NCBI GenBank assembly: GCA_016934475.1
Contig: JAFGST010000037.1
Location: forward strand, 1-40,100
DNA: 40,100 bases
Reading direction: 5' to 3'
DNA from: Candidatus Aminicenantota bacterium
GTDB lineage: Bacteria; Acidobacteriota; Aminicenantia; UBA2199
Position 1 is the first letter of the stretch. Every line of letters starts with the position of its first letter. The position numbers and the translations under genes were made by a program. The notes below the pieces were generated by a model. The model saw nothing but the letters and a program-made list of their open reading frames with translations, did no database searches and had not been told where the DNA came from. Below, piece by piece: positions 1-8,424 of this stretch.

Positions 1-1415
1 GCGAACATGCCCTGGAAATGGGGGCTGAGAGCAGCCAGGGTGGCGATGACCACGGGGTGCTCCGCGGCGGCGGCGACCGCCGCCGCCGGGTCCTTCAGCT
101 CGGCCGCGGTCAGGGCCAGCACGGCCTCCTCGCCGCAGACGCGGGTCACGGCCCGCGAAAGGGAGTCGATGCTGATATCCTGCAGGGGCTCGAGCGGTCG
201 GCCGCAGCGGGGGCAATCCTCCAGCCCCGCGCTGCGGAAGGCACAGCGCCGGCACGAGGCCGCTCGCCCTTCCTCCACCTTCAGGACGCCGCCGCAGCGC
301 GGGCAGGAGGCGATGCGCCGGCATTCCCTGCAGAACAGGTGCACGGACGGCTGCACGCGATTGACCAGGACCAGCGTCTTCCTTCCGGCCATGGTGTTCT
401 GGCGCACGAGCTCCATGATCGACTCCGGGATGCCGCGTTCCCCGCCCTTCAGCGCGTGCACTTGGCAGGAGATGTCCCGAGGCGGGCGCCGGTCGTCGAC
501 GCCCGGCCCGTCCCGATGGAGGAAGGTGGCGCAGGAATGGGACGAGGCCCCGCGCAGCAGGGGGAACTTTCCCGCCTGCGCCCGGATCTCGGCCAGGTGG
601 TCGAGGCGCAGCGGCGAGGCGGAGGGGCGGGCGAAGAGCGGGGAGGAGGCCCGGTCGATGATCAGCAGCCCCGGTCGGGGCAACGGCAGCGTGAGCGCCG
701 AGAGGCCGCCGCATACGACGCCCGATTTTCCCAGGCGATACTCGCGCCACGTCTTTTCCCGGGCCGCCGGCCGTACCGCGGAATGGTAGGGGTCGCTGGC
801 GGGGATGAGCGACTGCCAGTAGGCGCTGGTGGCGATGTCGGGGGCCAGCAGGATGACGCTGCCCCCGGCGTGCAGGACCCGTTCGCAGGCCTCGCGGTAT
901 TCCCGCCCGCGCACCGGGGCCAGGAGCAGGCGCGACGGCGGCGCCCCGTCCCGGTGGAGTTCCGCCGCAACCGGCCCGGGGGGCGCCGGAGCGGGCGACC
1001 TGAAAAAGAGGCGCAGGGGGCCCGCCGCCGCCATGCGTCCCAGCGCGGCGGCGGTGAATTCGGACAGCCGGCGTTCGCGTCCCTCGACCTCCAGGCGCAG
1101 CCCCTGGATGCCCTTCTGGCTCGGCGGCAGGCCGAGGTCGAGCAGGGAGCCGGCGGAGACGAAATAGGCGGAAGCGGCGCGGCGGGTGAACTCCAGGAGG
1201 GAATCATCGGGGACGAACGGGTCGTCGACGACGCCGATGATGTCCTTCAGCCGGCCGCCGTAGGCCGACTCCGGGGCCAGGACCCAGGCCAAGGCGACGC
1301 GGTTCCCCAGCGGCACCAGCACGCGCGTCCCGGCGCCGACGCGCGGGGAATCGCCCGCCACCCGGTAGGTCAGCGGTTCGCAGAGGTTGTAGGAGAGGGA
1401 TACGCTGATCTTCAA
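1..1415 (-). CDS. priA: PriA-like primosomal protein N' (3' end truncated by window edge; helicase motifs degenerate)
   Basis: My reverse-strand reading from TTG at 1415 (overlapping the udg stop as TTGA) is open to the window edge: LKISVSLSYNLCEPLTYRVAGDSPRVGAGTRVLVPLGNRVALAWVLAP..., then a PriA zinc-binding region NRVQPSVHLFCRECRRIASCPRCGGVLKVEEGRAASCRRCAFRSAGLEDCPRCGRPLEPLQ. Not in the ORF track because it has no stop in the window. Confidence 0.82.
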   Translation of the reverse strand, partial: MKISVSLSYNLCEPLTYRVAGDSPRVGAGTRVLVPLGNRVALAWVLAPESAYGGRLKDIIGVVDDPFVPDDSLLEFTRRAASAYFVSAGSLLDLGLPPSQKGIQGLRLEVEGRERRLSEFTAAALGRMAAAGPLRLFFRSPAPAPPGPVAAELHRDGAPPSRLLLAPVRGREYREACERVLHAGGSVILLAPDIATSAYWQSLIPASDPYHSAVRPAAREKTWREYRLGKSGVVCGGLSALTLPLPRPGLLIIDRASSPLFARPSASPLRLDHLAEIRAQAGKFPLLRGASSHSCATFLHRDGPGVDDRRPPRDISCQVHALKGGERGIPESIMELVRQNTMAGRKTLVLVNRVQPSVHLFCRECRRIASCPRCGGVLKVEEGRAASCRRCAFRSAGLEDCPRCGRPLEPLQDISIDSLSRAVTRVCGEEAVLALTAAELKDPAAAVAAAAEHPVVIATLAALSPHFQGMF

Positions 1416-2065
1416 GGGTGCTTGCCGGCGACGATGGCCATCACCTTCTGCATGTCTTCCCAGATCTCCCATTTGGCGCGGGAGATCTCCTCCTTGTCCC
1501 GCTTGTGCAGGATGAAGGCGGGATGGTAGGTGGGCACCAGCGGGATGCCGTTGAAGCTCAGCACCTGGCCGCGAATGCGGCCCATGCTGTGGCTGGTGCC
1601 CAGCAGGTTGTTCAGCGCCACCCGACCCAGGCAGACGATGGCCTTGGGCTGGAGTATGGCGATCTGGCGCAGCAGCCAGGGCAGGCAGGCCTGCACTTCG
1701 TCCTTCAGCGGTTCGCGGTTGTTGGGCGGGCGGCACTTGACGACGTTGCCGATGAAGACGTCCTCGCGGCCCAGCCCCATCTTCTGGATGATCTTGTCCA
1801 GAAGCTGCCCGGCCCGGCCGATGAAGGGACGGCCGAACTGGTCCTCGGTCTCCCCCGGCCCCTCGCCGATGAAGAGGATCCCCGGATGGTTGCTGCCTTC
1901 CCCCGGGACGTAGTGCGACTTGGTCTCGTGCAGGCGGCAGCGGCGGCACTGCAGGATCTCACGGGTCAGGTCGGCCAGGTCGGCGCGCCGGTCGCTTCCG
2001 GGAAGGTGCAGGAACTCCGCTCCCATCTCGCGGTAGAAATTCAGGACCTGCCGCAGCTCGTCCAT
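1412..2065 (-). CDS. udg: Type-4 (family 4) uracil-DNA glycosylase
   Basis: CRRCRLHETKSHYVPGEG, GEGPGETEDQFGRPFIGRAGQLLDKII and TYHPAFIL motifs of family 4 UDG. Confidence 0.96.
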   Translation of the reverse strand: MDELRQVLNFYREMGAEFLHLPGSDRRADLADLTREILQCRRCRLHETKSHYVPGEGSNHPGILFIGEGPGETEDQFGRPFIGRAGQLLDKIIQKMGLGREDVFIGNVVKCRPPNNREPLKDEVQACLPWLLRQIAILQPKAIVCLGRVALNNLLGTSHSMGRIRGQVLSFNGIPLVPTYHPAFILHKRDKEEISRAKWEIWEDMQKVMAIVAGKHP

Positions 2066-2072
2066 CCCGTCC

Positions 2073-2720
2073 CTACGCGGGGCGGCCGGCCAGGCGGGCG
2101 ATCTCGTCCCAGATCCTGGCGGCGAGGCGCTCCTTGCTCATTTTTTCCAGGCGGCGCACGCCGTCGGGGCGCAGCAGGAAGACCTGGTTATCCTCGCCGG
2201 CGAAGGCGGGATTCGCTTCGGATATCTCGTTCAGGACCAGCAGGTCCAGGTTCTTGGCCAGAAGCTTCTTCTGGGCATTGACGAAGATGTCCTCCGTCTC
2301 GGCGGCGAAGCCGACCAGGATCTGCCCCTTGCGCTTGCGGGCGCCGATCTCGAGCAGGATGTCGGGATTCTTCACCAACTCCAGGGTGATGCGTTCGCCG
2401 CCCTTTTTCATTTTCTCGGGATAGTATTTCACGCTGCGGTAATCGCTGACGGCGGCGGCCATGACGATCACCTCGGAGCGCCGGAAGTGCTCGAGGACGG
2501 CGGCCCGCATCTCCTGGGCGGTCTCCACCTGGACGAGCTCGACCTCGTCCGGGAGAAGGGCCGTGGGGCCGCTGATGAAGGTGACCGGGCCGAGGCCGCG
2601 GGAGCGGGCTTCCGCGGCCAGGTGGTAGCCGGTCTTTCCCGAGGAGCGGTTGGAGAGGAAGCGCACCGGGTCGATGGGCTCGACGGTGGGCCCGGAGGTG
2701 ATGAGGATCTTCCTAAACAC
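2073..2720 (-). CDS. coaB: Phosphopantothenate-cysteine ligase (CoaB domain as separate protein)
   Basis: KILITSGPTVEPIDPVRFLSNRSSGKTGYHLAAEA plus GFAAETED; overlaps the upstream CoaC-domain ORF by 8 bp. Confidence 0.93.
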   Translation of the reverse strand: MFRKILITSGPTVEPIDPVRFLSNRSSGKTGYHLAAEARSRGLGPVTFISGPTALLPDEVELVQVETAQEMRAAVLEHFRRSEVIVMAAAVSDYRSVKYYPEKMKKGGERITLELVKNPDILLEIGARKRKGQILVGFAAETEDIFVNAQKKLLAKNLDLLVLNEISEANPAFAGEDNQVFLLRPDGVRRLEKMSKERLAARIWDEIARLAGRPA

Positions 2721-3243
2721 TCGTAATCCCCAGGCAGTGGCGGTAGATCGTCTCGGCGTCGGGAAGGCGGCCGCGTCCGATATCGCGGTTGGCCAGGGGC
2801 CCCTCGGCCGCCTCGATGACCTCGATCCCGCGGGCGCGCAGCCGGGCGAGGTTTTCGCCGACCGCCGGGTTCTCCAGCATGTGCGTATTCATGGCCGGGG
2901 CCACCGCCACGCGCCGGTGGAAGGCGCAGAAGATCGTCGACAGAAGGTCATCGGCGATGCCGCCAGCCATCCTGCCGATGATGTCGGCCGATGCCGGCGC
3001 CACCAGCAGCAGGTCGCACTCCCTGGCGAGGGTGATGTGCAGCAGCGGGTCCTGCCCGGGCGCGAAGAGCTTCAGGAACACCCGGCCGGGCGCGAAGGTC
3101 TCGAAGGTGAGGGGAGCGATGAAGCGCGTCGCCGCCCGCGTCATGACCACCGTCACCGCATGGCCTTCCTGCTGGAAGCGGCGCAGGATGTCCACCGCCT
3201 TGTAGGCTGCGATCGATCCGCTGACGCCGAGGATGAGCTTCAT
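2713..3243 (-). CDS. coaC: Phosphopantothenoylcysteine decarboxylase (CoaC domain as separate protein)
   Basis: MKLILGVSGSIAAYKAVDILRRFQQEGHAVTVVMTRAATRFIAPLTFE...APAMNTHMLENPAV. Start chosen at 3243 (ATGA overlap with the gmk stop); the upstream part of the listed 308-aa ORF is out-of-frame gmk. Confidence 0.93.
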   Translation of the reverse strand: MKLILGVSGSIAAYKAVDILRRFQQEGHAVTVVMTRAATRFIAPLTFETFAPGRVFLKLFAPGQDPLLHITLARECDLLLVAPASADIIGRMAGGIADDLLSTIFCAFHRRVAVAPAMNTHMLENPAVGENLARLRARGIEVIEAAEGPLANRDIGRGRLPDAETIYRHCLGITSV

Positions 3244-3845
3244 CTTCCCCGGCGCAGGAGCGCGCGGACCCGGCCGGCGTTGTGCGCCGTCTGCCGGCCG
3301 AAGGCGACGTACAGGCAGCACAGGTCGGCCAGCGCCGACGCCAGGTCGTCGTTGACGATCACGTAGTCGTAGAGGCGGTAGGAACGCAGCTCCTTCAAGG
3401 CGGCGGCCAGGCGTTGGCGCGCCTCGCGGTCCAGGCGCCGCTGGCGCTGGCGCAGCCTTTTTTTCAGGGCGGCCAGGGTGGGAGGCACCACGAGGACCGC
3501 CATGGCTTCGGGGAACTCGCGCTTGATAGCCCGGGTGCCTTGAACGTCGACATCCAACAGCAGCGGTCGCCCGGCCCGCGATTTGTCCCGCACCTCCCTC
3601 CAGCTTGTCCCGTAGCTCCGGCCGTGCACCTCGGCCCATTCGACGAAGCGCCCCTCGCGCACCATGCGCTGGAAGCGCTCCTCGGAGACGAAGTGGTACT
3701 CCCGGCCCTCGGCTTCGCCGTCCCGGGGGGGGCGGGTGGTGTGCGAGACCGAGAACCGCAGCTCGGGGAACTCCTGGAGCAGCATGCGCGCCAGCGTCGA
3801 CTTGCCGCAGCCGGAGGGGCCGGAGACGATGATGATGTCGCGCAT
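3240..3845 (-). CDS. gmk: Guanylate kinase
   Basis: IIIVSGPSGCGKSTLARMLL, SVSHTTRPPRDGEAEGREYHFVSEERF, LLLDVDVQGTRAIK. Confidence 0.97.
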   Translation of the reverse strand: MRDIIIVSGPSGCGKSTLARMLLQEFPELRFSVSHTTRPPRDGEAEGREYHFVSEERFQRMVREGRFVEWAEVHGRSYGTSWREVRDKSRAGRPLLLDVDVQGTRAIKREFPEAMAVLVVPPTLAALKKRLRQRQRRLDREARQRLAAALKELRSYRLYDYVIVNDDLASALADLCCLYVAFGRQTAHNAGRVRALLRRGR

Positions 3846-3851
3846 GGGTGC

Positions 3852-4736
3852 CTACTCGACGTTCTGGACCTGCTGGCGGATCTTCTCGATTTCACGGCGC
3901 ACCAGGAGGACCTGCCGGTGGATGTCCATGCTGCCGGTCTTGGCGGCGATGGTGTGCGTCTCGCGCAGCATCTCCTGGCTGAGGAAGTCGGCTTCGCGGC
4001 CCTGGGTGACGGCGCGCCGGTCGTGCAGGAGGCGCTTCAGCCTCGACGCATGGGTCCGCAGGCGGTTGACCTCCTCGGTGATCGATGTCCTCTCGGCGCA
4101 CACGGCCGCCTCCTGGGCGATGCGCCTGGGGTCGGTCGGCAGGCCGCGGAGGATCTTCTCGATCTTCCTGCGGTACGTGCGGAAAACCTCGCGTTCCACG
4201 GCCTTCTCGCGGGAACGCAGGGCGGCCAGCAGCGTTTCGATGGCGGCGATGCCGGACAGCAGGTCGCGCTGGATGGCGAGGCCCTCCTGGCGGCGGCTGG
4301 CCAGGAAGGCGCGGAAGACCGCGTCGCTTGCCCGGCGCATGGCGGCCAGGTCCCGCGGGCTCCAGCGCTCCATGTCGTGGTCCAGGCGAAACACCATGGG
4401 CAGCTTGAGCAGGCCGTCCAGCGGCAGGGCCAAGCCGGCGCCGTATTTCTTCTGCAGCGGGGCCAGCCGTTCCACGAGCGCCTCCAGCAGCGGCGCGTTC
4501 AGCTTGATGTCCCAGCCCCCCCGGCCGTGAGGGAACAGGTCCAGGACGACCTCGACCTTGCCCCGCTGCACCTTGCCCTTCACCATCTCGCGGACGGTCT
4601 TTTCGCAGGCCGCCGGGACGCCGCCGCCCTTGAAACCGATCTCCAGGTAGCGATTGTTATAGGACTTGAAGGACACGAAAAGCGAAAAATTCCTTGAATG
4701 GAAGCGCCCCTGGGCGAACCCGGTCATGCTGTTCAT
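3852..4736 (-). CDS. yicC: YicC/YloC family endoribonuclease
   Basis: Start MNSMTGFAQGRF..., FKSYNNRYLEI, and a C-terminal SMDIHRQVLLVRREIEKIRQQVQNVE typical of YicC; immediately upstream of gmk as in many bacteria. Confidence 0.93.
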   Translation of the reverse strand: MNSMTGFAQGRFHSRNFSLFVSFKSYNNRYLEIGFKGGGVPAACEKTVREMVKGKVQRGKVEVVLDLFPHGRGGWDIKLNAPLLEALVERLAPLQKKYGAGLALPLDGLLKLPMVFRLDHDMERWSPRDLAAMRRASDAVFRAFLASRRQEGLAIQRDLLSGIAAIETLLAALRSREKAVEREVFRTYRRKIEKILRGLPTDPRRIAQEAAVCAERTSITEEVNRLRTHASRLKRLLHDRRAVTQGREADFLSQEMLRETHTIAAKTGSMDIHRQVLLVRREIEKIRQQVQNVE

Positions 4737-4739
4737 GGA

Positions 4740-6542
4740 TCACATTATAATGTTCATCTCCGGGAATTGCAAGTTGTATAGGGAATAGTAGAGGCCGCGC
4801 TTTTTCAGCAGCTCACAGTGGTTGCCGCTCTCCTTGATCTCGCCCCTCTCGATGACCAGGATGCGGTCGGCCTCGATGATGGTGCTCAGGCGGTGGGCGA
4901 TGACGAAGGTGGTGCGGTTTTTCATCACCTCGGCCATGGCCTCCTGGATCAGCCGCTCCGATTCCGAGTCCAGGGAGGACGTGGCCTCGTCGAAGATCAG
5001 GATCTGCGGTTCCTTCAACACGGCGCGGGCGATGGAGATGCGCTGGCGCTGCCCGTTGGAGAGAAAGACGCCGCGCTCGCCGACGACGGTCTCGTACCGC
5101 AGGGGGAGCTCCTCGATGAAGCCGGCGGCGCGGGCGACGGTCGCCGCCCGGCGGACGTCCTCGAGGGAATAACGCTTGCGCCCGTAGGCGATGTTGTTCA
5201 GGATCGTGTCGTTGAAGAGGAAGACGTCCTGGGTGACCAGGCCGGTCTGCTCGCGCAGCGATTTCAGGGTGATGGAGCGAATGTCGCGGCCGTCGACGAG
5301 GATCTCCCCGGAATCCGGCTCGTAGAAGCGCAGCAGCAGGCTGGTGATGGTCGTCTTGCCGGAGCCGCTGGCCCCGACCAGGGCCACCATCTCGTTGGGC
5401 CGGGCCAGGAAGGACACGTTGCGCAGGACCGGCACGCCGCGCTGGTAGGAAAACTGGACGTTCTGGAACTCGACCTCGCCGCGGAGGGCCTTGACCTCGA
5501 TGGCCGAGGCCCGGTCGCGGATGGGATTCTCGGCCTGGATGACCTGCCGCACCCTCTCGTAGCCCGCCTTGCCCTGCTGGTAGTCGTTGTGCGCCAGCGA
5601 GAGGCGCTTGATGGGGCTGTACATCAGGAACAGCGCCGTGAGGAACGAGGTGAACTGTCCCGGGGAGAGGGTGCCCTGGGCGATGCGGTGCATGCCCACG
5701 GTGAACAGGCCGGCCGCCACCAGGCCGCCGATGATGTCCATGACCGGCGCGACCAGCGAGTACGCCAGGGCGATCTTGGCGTTGATGCGGAAGTGCTTCT
5801 GGTTGAGGCGGCGGAACTTGGCGATCTCGAACTCCTCCATGTTGTAGGCCTTGACGATCTTGTTGCCCATGGCCGACTCGCTCATGAAGTGGCCGAGGTC
5901 GCCGATGGTCTCCTGGGACTGGAGGCCTCGCTTCTTCACCTTGCGGCCGAAGTAGGCCAGGGGCAGCGCGGCGACCGGGACCAGCACCAGCGACAGCGTG
6001 GCCATTTCCCAGTCCTGGTAAAAGATAACGGCCAGCAGGCCGAAAAGAGTCAGGGTCTCGCGAATGTAGACGGCCAGGGTCTCGGCCACGGCCAGCTTGA
6101 TCTTCTCGATGTCGTTGGAGATGCGCGACACCAGGTCGCCGGTGCGCGCCTTGCTGAGAAAGTCGATGGACTGGTGGATCAGGTGGCGGTAAAGCCGGTC
6201 ACGGATGTTGCGCACCACCTTCAGTCCCAGCGTCTTCATGGAGTAGAGCGAAAGGAACGAGAAGACCGCCTGGCCGAGGAAGGAGACGAACAGCAGCTGG
6301 GGCAGCACCAGCATCAGCCTCTTCTCCTCGATGCCCAGGATGTTCATGATCAGGTTGCGGATGAGCTGGCCCCTTTCGGCCAGATGCCCGCCCCCCTGGA
6401 TGAAGAGCTCGTCGATGACCGGCTGGATGATGATGGCGAAAAAGGCGGTGAACGCCGCCACCATGGCCATGAAGACCAGGGCCAGGGCGAAGCGCTTCAG
6501 GAAGGGCCGGAAATGCTGATAGAGGGAAGTTTCATCGGTCAT
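4740..6542 (-). CDS. ABC transporter permease/ATP-binding fusion, MsbA-like lipid exporter family
   Basis: TM domain followed by GASGSGKTTITSLLLRFYEPDSGEILVDGRDIR, LSNGQRQRISIARAVLKEPQILIFDEATSSLDSESE. Start MTDETSLYQHF at 6542; the extra N-terminus in the 717-aa ORF is out-of-frame pssA. Confidence 0.94.
   Translation of the reverse strand: MTDETSLYQHFRPFLKRFALALVFMAMVAAFTAFFAIIIQPVIDELFIQGGGHLAERGQLIRNLIMNILGIEEKRLMLVLPQLLFVSFLGQAVFSFLSLYSMKTLGLKVVRNIRDRLYRHLIHQSIDFLSKARTGDLVSRISNDIEKIKLAVAETLAVYIRETLTLFGLLAVIFYQDWEMATLSLVLVPVAALPLAYFGRKVKKRGLQSQETIGDLGHFMSESAMGNKIVKAYNMEEFEIAKFRRLNQKHFRINAKIALAYSLVAPVMDIIGGLVAAGLFTVGMHRIAQGTLSPGQFTSFLTALFLMYSPIKRLSLAHNDYQQGKAGYERVRQVIQAENPIRDRASAIEVKALRGEVEFQNVQFSYQRGVPVLRNVSFLARPNEMVALVGASGSGKTTITSLLLRFYEPDSGEILVDGRDIRSITLKSLREQTGLVTQDVFLFNDTILNNIAYGRKRYSLEDVRRAATVARAAGFIEELPLRYETVVGERGVFLSNGQRQRISIARAVLKEPQILIFDEATSSLDSESERLIQEAMAEVMKNRTTFVIAHRLSTIIEADRILVIERGEIKESGNHCELLKKRGLYYSLYNLQFPEMNIIM
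4744..4772 (-). promoter_or_regulatory. Promoter TTGCAA-N17-TATAAT embedded in last codons of the msbA-like gene, driving yicC operon
   Basis: Reverse strand TTGCAA (4767-4772), TATAAT (4744-4749); yicC ATG at 4736. Confidence 0.75.
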
Positions 6543-6553
6543 GGGGCCGTTCG

Positions 6554-7354
6554 TCAATCGCCTTTCTTGGTTTCCGGGCCCCGTTCGGCGCGGTGGCTGT
6601 CGCCGGCGGCCTCCGTGCTCCTGGGCTTGTGCTTGAGGGCCAGGACGACCAGCGGCGACAGCACGTAGATGATGGTCAGGATGGGTATGGTGGTGTCGGG
6701 GAAGATGATCAGGCAGCCGACGACGAATGCCAGCAGGAACAAGATCGGCAGGGTGTTGCGGAAGGCAAGTTTCTTGACGGTGCGGTACTTGACGTTGGAG
6801 ATCATCAACAGCGAGACGACGAGGACGTAGAGCGAGAAGAGCAAGGCGCCCCCGGGGCTCTGCGGGCGCTCGAAGATCAGCACGGCCGAGCAAACGGTCA
6901 TCGCCGCGATGGGAATGGGCAGGCCGATGAAGACGTTGGCCGGCACGACCTGCGCCTCCTTGAACACGTTGAAGCGCGCCAGGCGGATCAGGCCGGCGCT
7001 GAGGAAAACGAAGCTGACGATGCTGCCGGCCTGGGTGAATCCGAACTGGAATCCCCAGCGGAAAACCAGCATGGACGTGACCAGGCCGAACGTGACGGCG
7101 TCGACCAGCGAATCCAGCTGGACGCCGAAGTTGGACTCGGTCCGGGTCAGGCGGGCAATGGTGCCGTCGATGCCGTCCATGATGACGCTAGCGGTCAGGT
7201 AGTAGATCGCCGTCTTGAGATTCTGCCTGGGCCCGACGATGTGGATCAGGGCCATGTAGCCCAGGAAGAGGTTCAGTAGGGTGAACAGCGACGGCAAGAA
7301 AGAGATATGCGTCAGGGCCGCCAGCCTGGGCCTGCGGACCCGCTTGCGCTTCAT
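6554..7354 (-). CDS. pssA: CDP-diacylglycerol-serine O-phosphatidyltransferase
   Basis: CDP-alcohol phosphatidyltransferase motif DGIDGTIARLTRTESNFGVQLDSLVDAVTFG with multiple TM segments. Confidence 0.93.
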   Translation of the reverse strand: MKRKRVRRPRLAALTHISFLPSLFTLLNLFLGYMALIHIVGPRQNLKTAIYYLTASVIMDGIDGTIARLTRTESNFGVQLDSLVDAVTFGLVTSMLVFRWGFQFGFTQAGSIVSFVFLSAGLIRLARFNVFKEAQVVPANVFIGLPIPIAAMTVCSAVLIFERPQSPGGALLFSLYVLVVSLLMISNVKYRTVKKLAFRNTLPILFLLAFVVGCLIIFPDTTIPILTIIYVLSPLVVLALKHKPRSTEAAGDSHRAERGPETKKGD

Positions 7355-7355
7355 T

Positions 7356-7583
7356 TCACCCCGGCTGCTTGCGGAAGGCGCAGATGCGCTTCTGCATGGC
7401 GTCCTTCAGGCGGAGCTTCTCCTTCTTGATGTTCTTCTCGGCCATGCGCTCTTCCTCCGACTTCGGCTTCCGCTGCTGGAGGCGCCGCAGCTTTTCCTCC
7501 AGCTCCTGGTGCTTGACGAACAGCATCTTGAATTCGCTGTCCCTCTCAATGAGAATCTCTTTTATTCTTTGTTCCTCCATCAT
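7356..7583 (-). CDS. Small DUF465/YdcH-like coiled-coil protein
   Basis: 75 aa, charged: FKMLFVKHQELEEKLRRLQQRKPKSEEERMAEKNIKKEKLRLKDAMQKRI. Confidence 0.75.
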   Translation of the reverse strand: MMEEQRIKEILIERDSEFKMLFVKHQELEEKLRRLQQRKPKSEEERMAEKNIKKEKLRLKDAMQKRICAFRKQPG

Positions 7584-8394
7584 TGGCTCCTTTCGCCTTG
7601 GCTTCCTTGTGGTTGCGGCAATACTTCAGGTAGGCCTGCAGGTTCTTGTCCTTGCCGATGATGGACATGGTGGTGATGATCGACTCGATGAAGTTCTCGT
7701 CCAGGACGTTGGTCACGATGTAGTCGAGCCCCTTGGCGATGGCCAGGGAGACGAAGTAGGAGGCGATCAGGTGGCGCTTGGGCAGCCCCTCGGCCAACTG
7801 GGAGATGTTGGCCATGGTCTTGACCTGGGGAAAGTCCAGCTTGAACAGCTCCAGGGTGTCCAGGAACACCCGGCCGCTGTTGAAATCCTCCTCCAGGGGG
7901 CGGATCAGGGGATCGAGCAGGATGTCCTGGCGCTTCATGCCGCGGTCGAGCAGGTGGTCGATGTATTTCTGGGCGATCAGCAGCGCTTTTTCGGGCGTGT
8001 GCGAGTGGTTGCTGCGCTTGTCCTTGATGAGGGCGATGAGCTTGGCGTTCTTCTCCATGATGGTGTCGATGAGGAAATCGATCTTTTCGATGTCGTACTC
8101 GACGGCGCCGACGATGATCGGGTGCTTGGAGATCATCAGGGCGTGCTTCAGGGCCTCGACGTTCTCGCTGACGATCACCAGCTTCGAGCCGAGCTTCTCC
8201 AGCATGGGGATGATCTGGCGCAGGAAAGGCGTCTCGTTGTGCAGCAGGGAGAGGGCGTTGAGCTCGATATACTCGGCGCCGGCCTCGATCTGGATCCGGG
8301 CTTCCCTCTTGATGAACTCCACGTCCATCTTGTTCATGCGGTCCAGCACCTTCTTGTTGGCCGAATTGAGCTTGTTGCCGACGATGGTTGTCAT
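7546..8394 (-). CDS. Pterin-binding (DHPS-like) domain protein, methyltetrahydrofolate:corrinoid methyltransferase family
   Basis: TIVGNKLNSANKKVLDRM...IEAGAEYIELNA...LLDPLIRPLEEDFNSGRVFLDTLELFKLDFPQVKTMANISQLAEGLPKRHLIASYFVSLAIAKGLDYIVTN resembles the AcsE/MeTr fold family. Confidence 0.82.
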   Translation of the reverse strand: MTTIVGNKLNSANKKVLDRMNKMDVEFIKREARIQIEAGAEYIELNALSLLHNETPFLRQIIPMLEKLGSKLVIVSENVEALKHALMISKHPIIVGAVEYDIEKIDFLIDTIMEKNAKLIALIKDKRSNHSHTPEKALLIAQKYIDHLLDRGMKRQDILLDPLIRPLEEDFNSGRVFLDTLELFKLDFPQVKTMANISQLAEGLPKRHLIASYFVSLAIAKGLDYIVTNVLDENFIESIITTMSIIGKDKNLQAYLKYCRNHKEAKAKGANDGGTKNKRDSH

Positions 8395-8424
8395 GGTTTT
8401 TCCCGCTCCGCGAAAAACGACGCT

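Noticed and set aside
18-2281. Plus-strand ORFs 18-1529 and 1418-2281
   Set aside because: Antisense to priA-like and udg genes, which have recognisable motifs.
4818-6668. 616-aa plus-strand ORF over the ABC exporter
   Set aside because: Asp/Glu/Gly/Val-rich antisense frame with no motif.
6543-6893. N-terminal 117 aa of the 717-aa msbA-like ORF
   Set aside because: Out-of-frame reading of pssA; real start MTDETSLYQHF at 6542.
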